Assembly (NCBI GenBank): GCA_041633555.1
Contig: JBFKFZ010000002.1
Span: 1-64,000 of the forward strand
Direction: 5' to 3'
DNA: 64,000 nt
Origin: JAHEAO01 sp041633555
GTDB lineage: Bacteria; Pseudomonadota; Alphaproteobacteria; Rhodobacterales; Rhodobacteraceae
Part shown: positions 19,442 through 28,157 of the stretch, piece by piece
Numbering within the stretch: position 1 is the first letter of the stretch
Layout of the letters: every line of letters begins with the position of its first letter
Made by a program: the position numbers and the translations under genes
The notes under the pieces: model-generated
Told to the model about the DNA's origin: nothing
Databases searched by the model: none
The model's input: only the letters and a program-made list of their open reading frames with translations

Positions 19442-20100
19442 ACAAGGTACTTGATGACGGGCGGCGCGCAGCGGCCTCTGGCAAGGCGACGTCGCTAGTG
19501 GTGTTCCTGCATGGCTATGGCGCGGATGGCAACGACCTTCTGGGCCTCGCCGACCCGCTGGCCGTGCACCTCCCCGATACGGTTTTTCGGGCGCCCGACG
19601 CGCCAGAGCGCTGTGCCGCCAATCCGATGGGGTATCAGTGGTTCCCGATCCCCTGGATCGACGGATCATCCGAGGAAGAAGCGCGAACCGGCATGGCAGC
19701 GGCGGTTGAGAATCTCGATGCCTATCTCGATGCCGTCCTGGCCGAGGAGGGGCTGAGCGCCGACCAGATGGTACTGTTCGGGTTTTCGCAAGGCACTATG
19801 ATGGCGCTGCACATCGCCCCGCGCCGCACCAAACAGGTAGCCGCCGTCGTCGGCTTTTCCGGTCGGCTCATGGATCCCGAACATCTAGCCGATGAGGCCG
19901 TGTCTCGGCCACCAACCCTGTTGATCCATGGCGATCAGGACGAAGTTGTGCCGCCTGAAAGCCTGCCCGATGCCGGCAACGCTCTGACCGCTGCCGGGTT
20001 CGAGGTTTTCGCCCATGTCATGAAGGGCACCGGCCATGGCATCGCGCCAGACGGTCTGAGCGTGGCGCTGGCCTTCATCCGCGAGCGGCTGGGGCTCTGA
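19438..20100 (+). CDS. Alpha/beta-hydrolase, phospholipase/carboxylesterase family
   Basis: 220 residues. VVFLHGYGADGNDLL gives the oxyanion region; the catalytic triad is Ser in LFGFSQGTMM, Asp in HGDQDEVVP and His in GTGHGI. Family members hydrolyse short acyl esters or lysophospholipids in the cytoplasm. The ATG overlaps the stop of the glycosylase gene (ATGA), making a cbiD-cobK-alkA-esterase chain. Confidence 0.88.
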   Translation: MNKVLDDGRRAAASGKATSLVVFLHGYGADGNDLLGLADPLAVHLPDTVFRAPDAPERCAANPMGYQWFPIPWIDGSSEEEARTGMAAAVENLDAYLDAVLAEEGLSADQMVLFGFSQGTMMALHIAPRRTKQVAAVVGFSGRLMDPEHLADEAVSRPPTLLIHGDQDEVVPPESLPDAGNALTAAGFEVFAHVMKGTGHGIAPDGLSVALAFIRERLGL

Positions 20101-20112
20101 CGGAGGTTCGGG

Positions 20113-20955
20113 GTGGGCGCGATCCTGCTGATCGTATGCAGCATGCTCACCGCGCTTTTTGTGGCACTTCTGGGTTTGCGGGTTGCGGATGCTCTGGCGG
20201 ACCGAGCCGCGATTGCGCGTCTAATCACAACTCAACCGGCCAGCCCGCCCCGCTTTGATCCGGCAATGGTCGACGACCTTCCAGAGCCCGCGCGCCGGTA
20301 TTTCTCGTACACGATCGCGTCCGGAACCCCGCTTTGGACGGTGGCCGAGATCAGCATGTCGGGCGACCTGGGCCTCGGAACCCGGACAGCGCCGGGATAC
20401 CGCCCGATGCGGGCGCGGCAGATCCTGTCCGCACCAAGGGGATTTGTCTGGCAGGTGAGAAGTGGCATCGCCTCGGGCAGCGATGCCGCTACGGACGAAA
20501 CCAGCTGGAGCCGGTTTCGCTTGTTCGGCATTATTCCGGTCGGCCGGGCGGGCGGCGACAGCGATCACGCCCGGTCTTCGTTTGGGCGGTGCGTCGCCGA
20601 GGCCGCTTTCTGGACCCCGGCCGTACTTTTACCCCGCGACGGCATCGTTTGGTCAGAGCTTTCGGACGATACCGCGCAGTGCCAAGTTGCGCGAGGTGAC
20701 CTGACGCAGGCTGTCGAAATCAAGGTGGGAGCGGATGGCCAGCCCTTGGCAATCAGCTTCCAGCGCTGGGCCAATGCCAATCCGGAAAAGACCTACCGGC
20801 TGCAACCCTTTGGGGGTGACCTGTCTGAATTCCGCGAATTCGGCGGCTTCCGGCTGCCGACACGGGTTGAAGGTGGCAATTTCTTTGGTACGGACCAGTA
20901 TTTTCCGTTCTACCGCGCGGAAGTTCAGGAGATCCGATTTCCGGCCACGCGTTAG
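20113..20955 (+). CDS. DUF6544-like membrane-anchored protein
   Basis: 280 residues beginning with GTG and CGGAGG 6-7 bases upstream. One N-terminal membrane helix (about 3-25) precedes a beta-rich domain with LPEPARRYFSYTIASG and MSGDLGLG, characteristic of the DUF6544 (formerly DUF6920) family. Function unknown. It follows the esterase gene by 12 bases and is probably co-transcribed. Anchored in the inner membrane with the domain outside is my inference. Confidence 0.65.
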   Translation: MGAILLIVCSMLTALFVALLGLRVADALADRAAIARLITTQPASPPRFDPAMVDDLPEPARRYFSYTIASGTPLWTVAEISMSGDLGLGTRTAPGYRPMRARQILSAPRGFVWQVRSGIASGSDAATDETSWSRFRLFGIIPVGRAGGDSDHARSSFGRCVAEAAFWTPAVLLPRDGIVWSELSDDTAQCQVARGDLTQAVEIKVGADGQPLAISFQRWANANPEKTYRLQPFGGDLSEFREFGGFRLPTRVEGGNFFGTDQYFPFYRAEVQEIRFPATR

Positions 20956-20956
20956 C

Positions 20957-21379
20957 TCAGAACCACAAACGAGGTTCGGCCATTTCAAGCGAATTGCCTG
21001 CCGGATCGCGGAAATAGATCGACCGGGCGCCATTCGGCCAGCGGAAGTCCTGCTCAATCTCGACGCCCGCTGTCGCCAGCCGCGACAGCCAAGTGTCGAT
21101 TTCTTCGGGGCAGGCGGTGAAACAGAGATGTCCCGGCCCGCGTGCACCATGCGGCGGTACCGGCAGCAGGGCGTCTGGGGCGGTGACTTCGGTTTCGGCG
21201 GGGTTGAAGATCAGCAAGACCGTCCGGCCGACCTTGTAGAATACATGGCGGTTGCCGGCCCGCAGAATCCGCTCCAGCCCGAGCAGGTCGCCGTAGAAAC
21301 CTTCGGCCGCGTCAAGGTCGTCAACATAGAGGGCAGCTTCCAGAATGCCCTGGAAGGGAGGCGGATCGGCAGTCTTCAT
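20957..21379 (-). CDS. VOC family protein
   Basis: 140 residues with paired VOC motifs: ILEAALYVDDLDAAEGFYGDLLG at the start, GPGHLCFTA in the middle and SIYFRDPAGNSLEMAEPRLW at the end, with His and Glu placed as metal ligands. Similar to glyoxalase/dioxygenase-type proteins of unknown substrate. It is convergent with the DUF6544-like gene. Confidence 0.85.
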   Translation of the reverse strand: MKTADPPPFQGILEAALYVDDLDAAEGFYGDLLGLERILRAGNRHVFYKVGRTVLLIFNPAETEVTAPDALLPVPPHGARGPGHLCFTACPEEIDTWLSRLATAGVEIEQDFRWPNGARSIYFRDPAGNSLEMAEPRLWF

Positions 21380-21605
21380 GGCGTGACTCTAGGCGATTCC
21401 TGGATCAAGGTCAGCCGCAGTCGCCAGATCAGACGGAACTTCATTGTATGGTTCCGCAATCGGTCTATCACTTATCAACTAGTTCACGGCAAATATCGGT
21501 ACTTGCCAGTCGTTGAACGCCATATATAGTTACGATCAATGCTGGAGCGGGGCTCCCGCTCTGGTGCCGGGAAGACAGGCAGGCAGGGCGAGGGTGGAGT
21601 CACTC

Positions 21606-22190
21606 ATGGACGGCGATTTCAGGTCTACATTCGTAAGGGAGCCGGGCGGGCTGAAGCATCACCCGGCGCTGGTCCTGAATGCCGACTACCGACCCCTATC
21701 CTACTATCCGCTGTCGCTCTGGCCCTGGCAGGAGGCGATCAAGGCGGCTTATCTTGACCGGGTCGATATCGTGGCCGAGTACGATCAGGTCGTGCACAGC
21801 CCGACGACCGAGATCCGGATCCCGTCGGTCGTGGTGCTGAAGGACTATGTGAAACCGCAATCCCGCGTGGCCTTTACCCGCTTCAACCTGTTCCTGCGCG
21901 ATGAGTTCTGCTGCCAGTATTGCGGGGCCAAGGGCGATCTGACCTTTGATCACGTGATCCCGCGATCCAAGGGCGGCATCACCAGTTGGCAGAACGTCGT
22001 CGCAGCCTGTTCGCGCTGCAACCTGCGCAAGGGCGCGAAAAGCCTGCACCAGGTCGACATGAACCTGCGCAAGCCGCCGCGCCAGCCGGGGGCAGAGGAA
22101 CTGCGCAACATGGGCCGCAAGTTCCCACCAAATCACCTGCACGAAACCTGGATCGACTTCCTCTACTGGGATGCGGAACTTCAGGCATGA
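21606..22190 (+). CDS. HNH endonuclease
   Basis: 194 residues. The zinc/HNH core is CCQYCGAKGDLTFDHVIPRS, then GGITSWQNVVAACSRCNLRKG (about 105-145), with two CXXC pairs and the DH...N catalytic set. This chromosomal single-domain HNH protein is widespread in alphaproteobacteria; its role is unknown and it need not be a phage or restriction enzyme. The start at 21606 has GGTGGAG upstream. Overlaps the next VOC gene by 4 bases. Confidence 0.88.
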   Translation: MDGDFRSTFVREPGGLKHHPALVLNADYRPLSYYPLSLWPWQEAIKAAYLDRVDIVAEYDQVVHSPTTEIRIPSVVVLKDYVKPQSRVAFTRFNLFLRDEFCCQYCGAKGDLTFDHVIPRSKGGITSWQNVVAACSRCNLRKGAKSLHQVDMNLRKPPRQPGAEELRNMGRKFPPNHLHETWIDFLYWDAELQA

Positions 22191-22567
22191 CGCATCTGAG
22201 GGCCTTCGACCATCTGAATGTCCGCACCGCCAATCTCGAAGCGATGGTCGAGTGGTATGGCCGCGTCCTGGGTATGTCGCCGGGCAAACGCCCGAATTTT
22301 GGCTTTCCGGGTGCGTGGCTCTACCTTGGTGAGAATGCGATCATTCATCTGGTCGGCGTTGGGAAGGAGCCTGCTTCGGTCGAGCCCAAGATCGAGCATT
22401 TCGCGATCCGGGCCGAGGGGCTCGAGGATTTCCTGAACCATCTCAAAGCGGAAGGTGTCGAAGTTAAAGTTTCTCGAATAGTGGATTTCGGGATCACCCA
22501 GGTTAACATCCACGATCCGGACGGCAACCACATTCATATCGACTTCGCCGAGTCACCGACCGGTTAA
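22187..22567 (+). CDS. VOC family protein (second gene of the HNH pair)
   Basis: 126 residues: LRAFDHLNVRTANLEAMVEWY, IEHFAIRAEGLEDFLNHL and VNIHDPDGNHIHIDF form the usual VOC ligand positions (His, His, Asp/Glu). It starts inside the HNH stop codon, so both are made from one message. Substrate unknown. Confidence 0.85.
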   Translation: MTHLRAFDHLNVRTANLEAMVEWYGRVLGMSPGKRPNFGFPGAWLYLGENAIIHLVGVGKEPASVEPKIEHFAIRAEGLEDFLNHLKAEGVEVKVSRIVDFGITQVNIHDPDGNHIHIDFAESPTG

Positions 22568-22659
22568 CATCTGCCCAAACGCCAAGTCGTAGCGGTATTC
22601 CGCCAGAGGAATTGCGTCGCCTGTACCGAATGTGGTGCGATGAGGAGCGGCGTCCATCC

Positions 22660-23610
22660 TCAGGCTGAGCAACTCGCGCCGCCGAGCACGCAGAACTTGG
22701 CGCAATGGGGGTGATTGAGCTGCACCGGGCCCTCGGCCTCGGCCAAGGTCGCGCCGAGTTCGAATTGTGGATCGTAGGGCAACAAGGTGCAGGCAAGCAC
22801 CGCCGGTCTATCCGCGCCCTTGCGCTTGACCACCATCCGCGACGAGGAACACATCACGTCCCGCGGATCCTTGTTCAGGATCGACCAGCAGGCCGTCGTG
22901 ATTTCAGGAACGGGCGCGCTTTCGTCCATTTCGGGAAACAGCACGGTCTCGCCCGAATGGGTGGCGTCAATGTCATAACCCCGTTTCGCGAACAGGGCGG
23001 CATAGCCGCTGCGCGCATCGGCCTCAGATTCGTGCCACATCGTACGCCCCGCCACCGTCATTCGAATCCCGGCATCGCGGAGCCAGTCCATGCCCTTCAG
23101 CGTGCGGGCGAAGGCGCCTTGGCCGCGCTCCTCGTCATGCAATGCAGCGGTGTGGTGATCGACCGAAACCCGCAGCGTCATCTTTCCGGGATGGTCTTCA
23201 TTCAGCGCCGCCAGAGCTGTCCGAACCGACGGCCGCATCATTGGCAGCATCGCGTTGGTGAGGATCAGCACGTCGTAACCGCGTTCTAGCGACACGCGCG
23301 CCATGTCGATCATGTCGGGGTTCATGAAGGGCTCGCCGCCAGTAAATCCGATCTCGCGCAAGCCCCAATTTTGGTCTTCGAGCTGATCGAGGAAATCCAC
23401 CACTTCGGACGTGGCCAGATATGCCAGCCGGTCATTCGTCGGCGAGCTTTCGATATAGCAGTTCTGGCAGGTGATGTTGCAGAGCGTTCCTGTGTTGAAC
23501 CACAGGGTTTCGGGATGGGTCAGGGCGACGCTCGCGCGTTCCTCGCCCTTTGCCGTGATTCGCGGATGTTCAAACCTTTCGAACCCGCTGCCATCAACTT
23601 GATCTTTCAT
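22660..23610 (-). CDS. Radical SAM protein with C-terminal cysteine-rich region
   Basis: 316 residues. Cys 44, 48 and 51 in GTLCNITCQNC are the CX3CX2C [4Fe-4S] motif, and EIGFTGGEPFMNPD is the SAM-binding GGE motif. The last 90 residues contain six more cysteines (CWSIL, MCSSS, LACTLLP, HPHCAKFC, GGASC), so an auxiliary SPASM/twitch-like cluster is likely. The start at 23610 is just before the conserved part; a longer frame to 23712 is possible. The substrate is unknown and no peptide precursor gene is seen next to it. Confidence 0.82.
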   Translation of the reverse strand: MKDQVDGSGFERFEHPRITAKGEERASVALTHPETLWFNTGTLCNITCQNCYIESSPTNDRLAYLATSEVVDFLDQLEDQNWGLREIGFTGGEPFMNPDMIDMARVSLERGYDVLILTNAMLPMMRPSVRTALAALNEDHPGKMTLRVSVDHHTAALHDEERGQGAFARTLKGMDWLRDAGIRMTVAGRTMWHESEADARSGYAALFAKRGYDIDATHSGETVLFPEMDESAPVPEITTACWSILNKDPRDVMCSSSRMVVKRKGADRPAVLACTLLPYDPQFELGATLAEAEGPVQLNHPHCAKFCVLGGASCSA

Positions 23611-23757
23611 ATCGTTCCCGTATTGCGCCTCCCCAGCATGGCTACTGCGCGACCTGCCTGCTGAACACCCCTGATGTTTTCGCCTGACGCGCTTGTGAAG
23701 CGCGACACTCATGCTAGACTTTGCCGTGACACCCCGCTATGACGCGCCGGAATATGC

Positions 23758-23769
23758 GTTAGCGCTAAC
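23758..23769. promoter_or_regulatory. Palindromic LacI-type operator in front of zwf
   Basis: GTTAGCGCTAAC is a perfect 12-bp palindrome with the central CG typical of LacI-family operators, 24 bases before the zwf start. It probably represses or tunes the sugar operon; the regulator is not in the window. Confidence 0.6.
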
Positions 23770-23793
23770 AGCGCACAAGGTGGAGAAACAGCC

Positions 23794-25248
23794 ATGGTAT
23801 CTCGTGTCATTCCGGTCGACACATTCGATCTGGTCATATTTGGCGGCACCGGAGACCTCGCGCGTCGCAAGATCTTGCCGGGCCTGTTCCGGCGGTTCCT
23901 TTCCGGGCAAATGCCGGACGGGTCAAAGATCATCGGTGCGGCCCGTTCAGAGATGGACGATTCCGGCTTTCGCGAGATGATCCGAAGCGCCATTGTCGAA
24001 TTCGGCGGCAAGGATGCGGAACGTACCGAGCAGCTGGACGCCTTCCTGCAATGCCTGCGCTATGTCGCCATCGACGCGAAGGGAGAGGGCGGCTGGAAGG
24101 AACTGGCTGGCCATATCGACCATGATCGCGTCAATGCCTTCTATTTCTCGGTGGCGCCCAGCCTGTTCGGCGACCTGGCGGAGCGCCTGCATGCACATGG
24201 CATTGCCGATCAGGACAGCCGGATCGTTGTCGAAAAACCGTTCGGCCGCGATCTTGCCTCGGCGCGGGCGCTGAATGCCGTGCTGGCGCAGCATTTTAAC
24301 GAGACCCAAGTCTACCGGATCGACCATTATCTGGGTAAGGAAACGGTCCAGAACCTTATGGCGGTGCGGTTCGGCAACATCCTGTTCGAGCCGCTCTGGA
24401 ACAGCCAGTATGTCGACCATATCCAGATCACCGTTGCCGAAACGGTCGGAGTCGGCGGTCGCGGCGAATATTACAACAAGTCCGGTGCGATGCGCGACAT
24501 GGTGCAGAATCACCTGATGCAGCTTCTCTGCCTGATCGCGATGGAGCCGCCAAGCCGGTTCGACCCGGATGCCGTGCGCGACGAGAAGCTGAAAGTGATC
24601 CGCGCACTGGAGCCTGTCGATCCGCGTCACATAGTCCGCGGTCAGTATGACAAGACCGAGACCGCGCCGTCGTTCCGAGAGGATGCGGGCGATCTGAAGA
24701 CCCGAACCGAGAGCTTTGTCGCGCTGAAATGCCATGTCTCGAACTGGCGCTGGGCGGGAACACCATTCTACCTCCGCACCGGCAAGAAGCTGCGCACCCG
24801 CACAAGCGAGATCGCGGTGGTCTTCAAGGACGCGCCACATTTGATCTTCGGACAGGAGGCCGGGCGGCATTGCAATATCCTGTCGATCCGGCTGCAGCCT
24901 AACGAGGGTATGACCCTCGGTGTAACGATCAAGGAACCCGGTCCGGGTGGCATGCGCCTGCTTGACGTGCCGCTGGACATGTCCTTTGCCGATGCCCTTG
25001 GTGATGACGTCGAAGAAGCACCCGAGGCCTATGAGCGACTGGTCATGGACGTGATCCGGGGCAACCAGACCCTCTTCATGCGCGGTGACGAGGTCGAGGC
25101 CGCATGGGCCTGGACCGATCCGATCATCGAGGGCTGGGAAGAACGCAACGATGTTCCGAAACCCTATGATGTTGGCAGCGCCGGACCGGATGATGCAGCG
25201 ATGATGCTGCACCGCGACGGTCGCCGCTGGCGGGAGCTGCGAGAATGA
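23794..25248 (+). CDS. zwf: Glucose-6-phosphate 1-dehydrogenase
   Basis: 484 residues, standard length. LVIFGGTGDLARRKILPGL (residues 12-30) is the NADP fold, and RIDHYLGKETVQNLMAVRF near 175 contains the active-site His and Lys. It oxidises glucose-6-phosphate to 6-phosphogluconolactone, entering the Entner-Doudoroff or pentose phosphate route. First gene of zwf-pgl-pgi behind a palindromic operator; overlaps pgl by 4 bases. Confidence 0.97.
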   Translation: MVSRVIPVDTFDLVIFGGTGDLARRKILPGLFRRFLSGQMPDGSKIIGAARSEMDDSGFREMIRSAIVEFGGKDAERTEQLDAFLQCLRYVAIDAKGEGGWKELAGHIDHDRVNAFYFSVAPSLFGDLAERLHAHGIADQDSRIVVEKPFGRDLASARALNAVLAQHFNETQVYRIDHYLGKETVQNLMAVRFGNILFEPLWNSQYVDHIQITVAETVGVGGRGEYYNKSGAMRDMVQNHLMQLLCLIAMEPPSRFDPDAVRDEKLKVIRALEPVDPRHIVRGQYDKTETAPSFREDAGDLKTRTESFVALKCHVSNWRWAGTPFYLRTGKKLRTRTSEIAVVFKDAPHLIFGQEAGRHCNILSIRLQPNEGMTLGVTIKEPGPGGMRLLDVPLDMSFADALGDDVEEAPEAYERLVMDVIRGNQTLFMRGDEVEAAWAWTDPIIEGWEERNDVPKPYDVGSAGPDDAAMMLHRDGRRWRELRE

Positions 25249-25919
25249 ACCTAGTCGAATACCCCGACCGAGAGATGATGATGATCGAGGTCGCCAATGA
25301 GCTCGCGGGCCAGCTTGGCGCTGTCCTCCGGCAGGGTGACGCGGCCTTATTCGTGGTTCCCGGCGGCACGACCCCCGGGCCGATCTTCGACTCGATTTCA
25401 GGCGTCGATCTGCATTGGGATCGGGTGCATGTGATGCTCAGCGACGAACGCTGGGTGCCCGAATCGTCGGAACGGTCCAACACTCGGCTGCTGCGCGACA
25501 GGCTGCTCGTCGATCGCGCCGCGACGGCGAAGCTCTTGCCATTGTACGCGGACGCGGCAACGCCGGAAGAGCGGATTGAGGAACTGTCTGCCGGGATCGA
25601 ACCTCATCTGCCGATCGACGTCCTGTTGCTGGGGATGGGGGCCGACATGCATACAGCATCGCTCTTTCCCGGCGCAGACCGGCTTGCCGAGGCGATGGCG
25701 GATGATGCACCGATCCTGGTGCCGATGCGGGCGCCGGGCGCGCCGGAACCGCGGGTGACGCTGAGCGCGCCCGTTCTGGCCGGTGCGATCCAGAAGCACG
25801 TCGTCATCACCGGCAAGGAAAAGCGCGACGCTTTGCGCACTGCGCGCAATCTCGGCGACCCGATGCAGGCGCCGATCGCTGCGGTGCTAAGCGGCGCAAC
25901 ATTACACTGGGCGGAGTAG
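25245..25919 (+). CDS. pgl: 6-phosphogluconolactonase
   Basis: 224 residues of the NagB/DevB-type fold: FVVPGGTTPGPIFDSIS near 38, VMLSDERWVPESSERSN near 65 and LLLGMGADMHTASLFPGA near 130. It hydrolyses the lactone made by Zwf. Placed between zwf and pgi with a 4-base overlap and a 4-base gap, it is part of one transcript. Confidence 0.94.
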   Translation: MNLVEYPDREMMMIEVANELAGQLGAVLRQGDAALFVVPGGTTPGPIFDSISGVDLHWDRVHVMLSDERWVPESSERSNTRLLRDRLLVDRAATAKLLPLYADAATPEERIEELSAGIEPHLPIDVLLLGMGADMHTASLFPGADRLAEAMADDAPILVPMRAPGAPEPRVTLSAPVLAGAIQKHVVITGKEKRDALRTARNLGDPMQAPIAAVLSGATLHWAE

Positions 25920-25923
25920 GGCG

Positions 25924-27534
25924 ATGACTTGGACTGATCTCAGGGCGAAGCACGAAGAGGTTCGCGACCGGGCGATCATGGATCTTTTCGACGAGGCACG
26001 GGCATCGGAGTTTTCGATCCGTGCCGAGGGACTGTTGTTCGACTATTCGAAGACCAATATCGACGCCGCAGCTCGCGATCTTCTGATCGGGTTGGCGGCC
26101 GAGTCCGGGCTCGATGCGCGCCGCCATGCTATGTTCTCGGGCGACAGGATCAACGAGACCGAGGGCCGGGCCGTGCTGCATACCGCCCTGCGCAACCTCG
26201 ATGGCGGTCCGGTTATGGTCGACGGCGCGGACGTCATGCCCGGCGTTCTGGACACACTGGAGCGGATGAAACGCTTCGCCGAGGGCGTCCGATCCGGCGC
26301 GATCCATCCGCCGGGAGGTGGCAAGTTCACCGATGTCGTCAATATCGGCATCGGCGGCTCGGATCTGGGCCCGGCGATGGCCGCGCTGGCGCTGGCGCCC
26401 TACCATGACGGGCCCCGTTGTCATTTCGTCTCGAACGTCGATGGCGCGCATGTGCGGGACGTGCTGAAAGCACTGAACCCGGTGTCGACGCTGGTGATCG
26501 TCGCCTCCAAGACCTTCACGACGATCGAGACCATGACCAACGCCAATACTGCGCGCGACTGGCTGGGGGCGAAAGTCGGTATGGATCAGGCCGGCGCACA
26601 CATGGCGGCGCTGTCCACGGCTGCCGACAAGACCAGCGCCTATGGCATTGATCCTGAAAGGGTATTCGGGTTCGAGGACTGGGTTGGCGGGCGCTATTCG
26701 ATGTGGGGGCCGATCGGTTTGTCGCTGATGATGGCCATCGGCGGCAAGAACTTCCGTGCCTTCCTGCGGGGCGGGCAGGCGATGGACCGGCATTTCCAGA
26801 CGGCCGAACCGATCCGCAACCTGCCGGTGATGCTGGCCCTGGTCGGTATCTGGCACAACCAGGTCTGCGGCTTCACCACGCGTGCGGTGCTGCCCTATGA
26901 ACAGCGTTTGCTGCGGCTGCCGGCCTATCTGCAGCAGCTTGAAATGGAATCGAACGGCAAGCGGGTGTCGATGGACGGCGCCGATCTGCCAGTGCATTCC
27001 GGTCCCGTCGTCTGGGGCGAACCCGGCACCAACGGCCAGCACGCATTCTATCAGCTGATCCATCAGGGCACGCGGGTTGTTCCCTGCGAATTCATGGTCG
27101 GCGCCAAAGGGCATGAGCCGGACCTTGCGCATCAGCACCGCCTGCTGATGGCGAATTGCCTGGCCCAGTCCGAGGCGCTGTTGAAGGGCCGGTCACTCGA
27201 CGAGGCGCGAGCGATCATGAAGGCGAAGGGGCTGGAGGGCGCAGAGCTTGACCGGCAGGCGCGGCATAGAGTCTTCCCGGGCAACCGGCCCTCGACGACG
27301 CTGGTCTATCCGCAACTCACTCCGCATGTGCTGGGCCAGCTCATCGCGCTCTACGAGCACCGTGTCTTCGTCGAGGGCGTGATCCTGGGGATCAATTCCT
27401 TCGATCAGTGGGGCGTCGAACTGGGCAAGGAACTGGCCGTCGCGCTGGAGCCGGTGCTTGCGGGCAAGGAAAGCGCCGAATACAAGGACGGCTCGACCCG
27501 GATGCTGGTCGGGTTCTTGCGCGGCGAGGGCTGA
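25924..27534 (+). CDS. pgi: Glucose-6-phosphate isomerase
   Basis: 536 residues. VNIGIGGSDLGPAMA near 140, ASKTFTTIETMTNA near 195 and SFDQWGVELGKELA near 495 are the SIS signatures; EPGTNGQHAFYQLIHQG holds the catalytic Glu/His. It interconverts glucose-6-phosphate and fructose-6-phosphate, feeding Zwf. A GCGGGGC/GCCCCGC stem-loop lies just after the stop. Confidence 0.97.
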   Translation: MTWTDLRAKHEEVRDRAIMDLFDEARASEFSIRAEGLLFDYSKTNIDAAARDLLIGLAAESGLDARRHAMFSGDRINETEGRAVLHTALRNLDGGPVMVDGADVMPGVLDTLERMKRFAEGVRSGAIHPPGGGKFTDVVNIGIGGSDLGPAMAALALAPYHDGPRCHFVSNVDGAHVRDVLKALNPVSTLVIVASKTFTTIETMTNANTARDWLGAKVGMDQAGAHMAALSTAADKTSAYGIDPERVFGFEDWVGGRYSMWGPIGLSLMMAIGGKNFRAFLRGGQAMDRHFQTAEPIRNLPVMLALVGIWHNQVCGFTTRAVLPYEQRLLRLPAYLQQLEMESNGKRVSMDGADLPVHSGPVVWGEPGTNGQHAFYQLIHQGTRVVPCEFMVGAKGHEPDLAHQHRLLMANCLAQSEALLKGRSLDEARAIMKAKGLEGAELDRQARHRVFPGNRPSTTLVYPQLTPHVLGQLIALYEHRVFVEGVILGINSFDQWGVELGKELAVALEPVLAGKESAEYKDGSTRMLVGFLRGEG

Positions 27535-27543
27535 TCCGACGGA

Positions 27544-27561
27544 GCGGGGCTGGCGCCCCGC
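27544..27561 (+). terminator. Stem-loop after pgi
   Basis: GCGGGGC (27544-27550) and GCCCCGC (27555-27561) form a strong stem with a 4-base loop about 10 bases past the pgi stop. There is no U run, so it may stabilise the 3' end rather than terminate alone. Confidence 0.45.
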
Positions 27562-27658
27562 AAGAGATGCATGGATCGGCGCCCTTGTAGCTGGAATTCA
27601 TTGCCGGTCGCAGCGGCGGAGTTTGCGAGGAACAATCTGGTCCCGGATTTGCCAGTGG

Positions 27659-28012
27659 TCAGGGCAGGGCGGCGGTGACGATGATCTCGACATTGTAGGC
27701 CGGGGTCGCCAGTTTCGCTTCGCCGGTCCAGCGTGCCGGGGCCTGACCCTCGGCCACCCAGGCCTCCCAGACCCCGTTCATCTCGGCAAAACCCGAGGCG
27801 ATGTCGGAAAGCCAGATCTGCGCCGTCAATAGCCGTGACTTGTCGGTGCCCGCTTCGGCCAGCAGCCGGTCAATCGAGGCGAGGACCGCCTTCGTCTGAT
27901 CAGCCACAGACGCCCCCGGCGTTCCAACCTGCCCTGCGAGGTAAACGATGCCGTTGTGGATAACCACCTGGCTCATGCGGGGACCGGTTTCGATACGGGT
28001 GGTGTCGGACAT
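27659..28012 (-). CDS. RidA family protein (YjgF/YER057c/UK114)
   Basis: 117 residues. HNGIVYLAGQVG, VLASIDRLLAEAGTDKSRLL and the final AYNVEIIVTAALP match RidA-like proteins, which hydrolyse reactive enamine/imine intermediates. The archetypal Arg of RidA is replaced in this divergent subgroup (RidA subfamily 1-7 types vary), so exact activity is open. Single gene, convergent with pgi. Confidence 0.85.
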   Translation of the reverse strand: MSDTTRIETGPRMSQVVIHNGIVYLAGQVGTPGASVADQTKAVLASIDRLLAEAGTDKSRLLTAQIWLSDIASGFAEMNGVWEAWVAEGQAPARWTGEAKLATPAYNVEIIVTAALP

Positions 28013-28037
28013 GGCGTACCTTTCAGGGTCGGGGGAT

Positions 28038-28111
28038 TGGAGCGGGTGAAGGGAATCGAACCCTCGTATTCAGCTTGGGAAGCTGCTGCTCTGCCATTGA
28101 GCTACACCCGC
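28038..28111 (-). tRNA. tRNA-Gly (anticodon CCC)
   Basis: On the minus strand GCGGGTG pairs with CACCCGC in the acceptor stem, followed by TCCA. The D stem GCTC/GAGC, the TPsiC loop GTTCGAT and a 7-base anticodon loop TTCCCAA are present, giving anticodon CCC. The CCA end is encoded. 74 nt. Confidence 0.95.
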
Positions 28112-28157
28112 AATGTCAGCTTTCGAGGTAGTCAAAGCCACGCTTGGCGTCAAGCTG

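Noticed and set aside
21606..22190. Phage or restriction system nuclease
   Set aside because: No phage, methylase or mobility genes nearby; this HNH type is a stable chromosomal gene in alphaproteobacteria.
25807..27138. 443-codon minus-strand open frame opposite pgi
   Set aside because: Antisense shadow in high-GC coding sequence.
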